A stretch of DNA of 8,585 nucleotides from Puniceicoccales bacterium. Its GTDB lineage: Bacteria; Verrucomicrobiota; Verrucomicrobiia; Opitutales; LL51. The notes below the pieces were generated by a model. That model worked only from the letters and a program-made list of their open reading frames with translations, did not search any database and had not been told where the DNA came from. A program made the translations under genes and the position numbers. The stretch is from assembly GCA_031267435.1 (NCBI GenBank), contig JAIRZB010000018.1, forward strand, positions 1 to 8,585, in the 5' to 3' direction. Positions 5,925 through 8,585 of the stretch are shown here, one piece after another (the first letter of the stretch is position 1; every line of letters begins with the position of its first letter).

Positions 5925-5981
5925 ATGGAAGGGAATAGGGTAAAAATTGGAACTGTAAATGCATTTTATGCACTACAACCG

Positions 5982-6341
5982 TCAAAAGAATGGAACATTT
6001 TCGTAGTGAAAAATTTCAAAATTTTCCCCATCGTAGGCAATTTCAATAATATCAAAGCGGAAATATTTTAGATTATTCTGCCGAATATATTCCTGTAGAA
6101 CCGGTTTCAGGGCCAATTTTTTCTTTTTTGTGACTGAAAAATAACCAGAAACTAGCGCATTTTTCCGTCGCGTACGCACTTCGACGAATACGGTAACCTC
6201 ACCATCCTGTGCAATGATATCAATTTCGCCATTTTTATGGCGCCAATTTTTATCAAGAATTTTATATTTTTTCTTTTTTTTTAGAAACTTTTCGGCCCAT
6301 TTTTCGCCTTCACTTCCGGTTTCCTGTTTCTGCGTCAACAT
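5982..6341 (-). CDS. yraN: YraN / UPF0102 family protein
   Basis: This small protein (119 residues from ATG 6341) has the restriction-endonuclease-like fold of the UPF0102 family. It shows the signature GSEGEKWAEKFL near the N-terminus, then NWRHKNGEIDIIAQDGEVTVFVEVRTR with the ExD and ExR active-site-like residues, and a SVTKKKK segment. The family is linked by homology to nucleic acid processing; its cellular role is not settled. A GTG at 6374 would extend it by 11 residues, but ATG 6341 is preferred because GTGGAAC lies just upstream and the residue pattern then matches the family's usual beginning. A T9 run on the plus strand (6274-6282) encodes part of the lysine run KKKKK and may be prone to slippage. 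It precedes the glycosylase gene and may lead a two-gene unit. Confidence 0.9.
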   Translation of the reverse strand: MLTQKQETGSEGEKWAEKFLKKKKKYKILDKNWRHKNGEIDIIAQDGEVTVFVEVRTRRKNALVSGYFSVTKKKKLALKPVLQEYIRQNNLKYFRFDIIEIAYDGENFEIFHYENVPFF

Positions 6342-6415
6342 TGTTCCACGGGAAAGTTTTACAAAAAATCTCACAATTTAAAACTAAAAAATATGATTCG
6401 TTCTAAAATTCAGCC

Positions 6416-6421
6416 ATTATA
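6416..6421 (-). promoter_or_regulatory. Possible -10 box for yraN
   Basis: A perfect TATAAT on the minus strand lies about 75 bases upstream of ATG 6341, in the 90-base gap after the metallopeptidase-like gene. No good -35 hexamer is visible 16-18 bases upstream, so this is a position-supported guess. Confidence 0.4.
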
Positions 6422-6465
6422 CTGGAAAGCAGAAAACGAATATTTCTACCCTCCGAAATCTAGAT

Positions 6466-7836
6466 TTACATCAAACCGAGTCTTCTGAGTATTACGATGA
6501 GCAACTCAAAAATCTCATGCAAGGGTTTATTAGTCAACACCGTTTCAGGTCTTCGGAACCCCTCTAACCATACATTATGCACTAAACGAGGGCAAAAAGG
6601 ATCTCTATTTTGTTTTGCTTTTGCAGCAGTGTAAAATACTTCACTAATCGGATCACAGACAATATCCCTCTTTTGAATACCCTTCTCGTGATACACAGCA
6701 AGCCCTGTTATACAATGCAGCTCGCCATCATCATCATTAAAAAGACTGTAAAACCCCGGAGCTTCAGGGTGAACTGGAGGCTCAATCTGCCTCAACAGAG
6801 TCGACTTTTGAAGATTTTGCTTGAAAGTTTTACCTTGAGCATTTTTAATTGATTCCAATATACCTAGGTGTTGTGCTTGGTGTATAGGTAATCTCAATGA
6901 TGAGTCTGGCATACCCAACATAAAGAAGCCCTGTCGGATATGGTTTAACTCATGAAATAGTGATTCATCTAAAGAAAGTATTTTAGGGGTTATCAATACG
7001 ATTTCTGCTGTCTCCAGGGATTTTAATCCCACGCATTCCTTTTGACTCGAGTTTAAATTTACTATAAATCTTCTGGAAGGATTACTACTCCTCATATCAT
7101 TCTCCAATAGGAACAGAGCCCGACTTGCCAAATTCATCTCAAAAATTTCGCTTGCTTTTCGATGAAGACGACGAAACTCTTCAAGGAATTTTTCTACCGG
7201 TGAATATTTCAATCTTTTTGCCTCAGCATATATACTCCTACAAATACTGGCGCAGAACTTCTCACCTGAAGGATCTCCATCGCCGTAAAACAACCTGATA
7301 TCAGGTATGTCAAAGAAAATTTCTATTTTCAAATTCGGAGAGCCCTGCTGAAAATAATCCAGAAAAAAAGCCAATTGGGCCATTAACAGAACTCCAATTG
7401 GATTAGCGAAAACTAAATCAAGTGCAGCATGAAATGCGGACATTTTACTCCCATCCGGAATACACAATGTACAGTATTTTTCTAAAAAGACATCTTTATT
7501 AATTTGACAGTATTTTCCTAAAAAGTCATCCTCGCTAACCCCCAGCACCCCTGATCCCAGGTCTGTCGGCGAAAGGAAATGGACTGGCCTACCGAATAGT
7601 TTCGCTGCAAATTCACCAGAAAGACCAACAAGATTTTCGCATATCGCTCCAGGAGATGGAACGGCAGCGCTGCAATTAATGGAAAACACAATGGATGACA
7701 ATATCATCCCCGACTGTTTATATATCTTACTAAACATAACGCTTTTATTCCAAAGGGCCCACAAAAGAAAAGCAAGCAAATATTTATTGTTTTCCCAAAT
7801 AAATACATAGCCCTCGAAGGAAGGCTTTCCCATCAT
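6466..7836 (-). CDS. Putative exported zinc metallopeptidase-like protein (HELNH motif)
   Basis: I do not recognise this 456-residue protein as a named family. It contains a classical HExxH zinc-protease motif, SLFHELNHIRQGF, with H295, E296 and H299. About 70 residues later come DGELHCITGL (E372) and DPISEVFYTAA (E399), either of which could supply the third ligand. The HELxH followed by E-containing TG motif recalls peptidase family M91, whose known members include NleD-like secreted effectors; this is resemblance at motif level only. The N-terminus has two hydrophobic stretches (about 19-29 and 44-58). The second, followed by SAAVPSPGA, looks like a signal peptide if translation starts at M34 (7737). 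The ATG at 7836 has the better ribosome site. A second ATG at 7833 immediately follows. It is transcribed away from the gene at 8137. Confidence 0.7.
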   Translation of the reverse strand: MMGKPSFEGYVFIWENNKYLLAFLLWALWNKSVMFSKIYKQSGMILSSIVFSINCSAAVPSPGAICENLVGLSGEFAAKLFGRPVHFLSPTDLGSGVLGVSEDDFLGKYCQINKDVFLEKYCTLCIPDGSKMSAFHAALDLVFANPIGVLLMAQLAFFLDYFQQGSPNLKIEIFFDIPDIRLFYGDGDPSGEKFCASICRSIYAEAKRLKYSPVEKFLEEFRRLHRKASEIFEMNLASRALFLLENDMRSSNPSRRFIVNLNSSQKECVGLKSLETAEIVLITPKILSLDESLFHELNHIRQGFFMLGMPDSSLRLPIHQAQHLGILESIKNAQGKTFKQNLQKSTLLRQIEPPVHPEAPGFYSLFNDDDGELHCITGLAVYHEKGIQKRDIVCDPISEVFYTAAKAKQNRDPFCPRLVHNVWLEGFRRPETVLTNKPLHEIFELLIVILRRLGLM

Positions 7837-7843
7837 TTTTTAA

Positions 7844-7849
7844 TCCACC
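7844..7849 (-). promoter_or_regulatory. Ribosome binding site favouring the 7836 start
   Basis: GGTGGA on the minus strand lies seven bases before ATG 7836. The alternative ATG 7737, which would give a tidier signal peptide, has only a distant GGA. This argues for the longer protein, although the hydrophobic N-terminal layout argues the other way. Confidence 0.55.
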
Positions 7850-7911
7850 CCCAGTTTAGTGGATAGCAAGGCAATGCCAGCGTTTGCCTAAAGATAACGC
7901 AACATCGAAAT

Positions 7912-7936
7912 ATCCCAATTGGGATCGAAGATCTTC
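7912..7936. promoter_or_regulatory. Adjacent palindromes, possible operator
   Basis: ATCCCAATTGGGAT (7912-7925) is a perfect 14-base palindrome. GAAGATCTTC (7927-7936) is a perfect 10-base palindrome starting one base later. Together they lie about 75 bases upstream of ATG 7836 and about 200 bases upstream of ATG 8137. This position suits a dimeric repressor or activator shared by both genes, but no regulator gene is in the window. Confidence 0.35.
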
Positions 7937-8098
7937 CCTTTTCCCCATAAAACCCCGCATATGGGTAAAGCAGCATTATTAACAATGCGACACTAAATAT
8001 CTAATGCTTTTATTATAAATATTTACGCAACCCTTACCGCCAAAGCAAAGAATCCCGTAACATATATTTATTTTTTCAATAAAATTAATTAAAAAATC

Positions 8099-8127
8099 TT
8101 GACACTCAGCAAAAACGATCAACACAA
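8099..8127 (+). promoter_or_regulatory. Possible promoter of the gene at 8137
   Basis: A perfect TTGACA at 8099-8104 precedes the ATG by 32 bases. The -10 position at a 17-base spacing reads ACACAA (8122-8127), a poor match. If used, transcription would start about three bases before the ATG, giving a nearly leaderless message. That fits the lack of a ribosome site there. Confidence 0.35.
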
Positions 8128-8136
8128 CATTCACCT

Positions 8137-8585
8137 ATGAATAACACAAAATACATATATCTTTTATCATTAGGGGCCATGATCTTTGAATATGGCCCCC
8201 ATAAAAATAATGTAATCGCGGCAGCTATCGCCCCTACCACCGATCAACGGTCGAATAGGATAGATGTCGATACTTATCCCTGGCGCGCCGCGCAAGAAGA
8301 AAAATATGATGATGTCAAGATAGAGCATTGGGAAAATCAAGTCTATGATACACAAGACGCAATAGCAAACTCCACCGATAAAGCACAGTGCGGTCGCGAA
8401 CGTATTGCCGAAGCCTATGTTTCGTTATTTTTCCCAACATTAGAGGGAGAAGAATTGAAAAGAAAAATCGCAGAGATTGAACAAATATTGAACAATAAAG
8501 AAAATCAACAAGCCAATCATCGAACGTTTTCTCACGGCGCCTACGGAAATGAAGATTTTTTTAAGCAAACCGCCGTTCCACTTAG
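8137..8585 (+). CDS. Partial gene for a putative exported protein, function unknown
   Basis: The frame starting at ATG 8137 stays open for 149 codons to the right edge, so the 3' end is missing. The N-terminus has a hydrophobic stretch (about 7-17, IYLLSLGAMIF) and then VIAAAIAPTTD (26-36). This could be an atypical signal peptide ending near A32, although EYGPHKNN lies between the two parts. The rest is hydrophilic, with a charged helical segment at about 103-125 (EGEELKRKIAEIEQILNNKENQQ) that may form a short coiled coil. No catalytic motif is seen. A minus-strand frame over 8170-8355 looks like its shadow. The first in-frame stop upstream is at 8086, and an alternative ATG at 8179 would remove the hydrophobic start. 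It is read away from the metallopeptidase-like gene across a shared promoter region. Confidence 0.6.
   Translation, partial: MNNTKYIYLLSLGAMIFEYGPHKNNVIAAAIAPTTDQRSNRIDVDTYPWRAAQEEKYDDVKIEHWENQVYDTQDAIANSTDKAQCGRERIAEAYVSLFFPTLEGEELKRKIAEIEQILNNKENQQANHRTFSHGAYGNEDFFKQTAVPL

Larger units (their letters stand above)
7837..8136. other. Divergent intergenic region
   Basis: These 300 AT-rich bases separate two genes read in opposite directions and should hold both promoters. Visible items are the minus-strand ribosome site, a 6-bp inverted repeat (AGGCAA 7869-7874 with TTGCCT 7884-7889), two adjacent palindromes near 7912-7936, and a TTGACA at 8099. I see no gene, structured RNA or terminator. 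Confidence 0.6.

Noticed and set aside
6342..6374. GTG start for yraN at 6374
   Set aside because: It adds 11 residues outside the usual family N-terminus, and ATG 6341 has GTGGAAC at suitable spacing.
6456..6467. AAATCTAGATTT palindrome at the end of the metallopeptidase-like gene as a terminator
   Set aside because: It is a loopless AT-rich 12-base palindrome overlapping the stop codon with no T-tract, so it would not form a stable terminator.

Overview
The window looks like chromosomal DNA from an AT-leaning Gram-negative bacterium. My best guess is the PVC group, in particular Verrucomicrobiota of the Opitutia/Puniceicoccales type, perhaps host-associated. This rests on the form of the uracil-DNA glycosylase (it lacks most cluster cysteines and carries NIMNWRP and GNRPPT segments), the long inserted signal peptidase I, and two exported proteins with no familiar free-living counterpart. 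The taxonomic call is an inference from memory of these families, not a database result.

Positions 1-927 hold a dense, visibly GC-rich array of perfect or near-perfect hairpins made from a small set of exchangeable modules, named A to H here. It encodes no credible protein and probably runs past the left edge. It stops just before a promoter and a tRNA-Leu(CAG) gene at 966-1050.

Positions 1063-4804 are a tight plus-strand gene run: a membrane-anchored TPR-like protein, an M24 aminopeptidase-family protein, signal peptidase I (lepB) and tRNA pseudouridine synthase A (truA). The M24 stop and lepB start share a base (TAATG), so the two are probably translationally coupled. The run meets a minus-strand pair across a 259-base spacer: a family 4-like uracil-DNA glycosylase and the YraN/UPF0102 nuclease-fold protein. 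These are housekeeping functions: tRNA maturation, protein export, peptide turnover and DNA repair.

The right end looks accessory. A minus-strand gene (6466-7836) encodes a putatively exported protein with a zinc-protease HELNH motif. Across a 300-base divergent intergenic region, a plus-strand gene starts at 8137 and runs off the window; it has a hydrophobic N-terminus and no recognised domain. The intergenic region contains a perfect 14-base palindrome followed one base later by a 10-base palindrome, which could be an operator.

The two most unusual items are the hairpin array, whose copies show paired changes in stems and drift mostly in loops and linkers, and the HExxH protein, which resembles effector-type metallopeptidases only at motif level.
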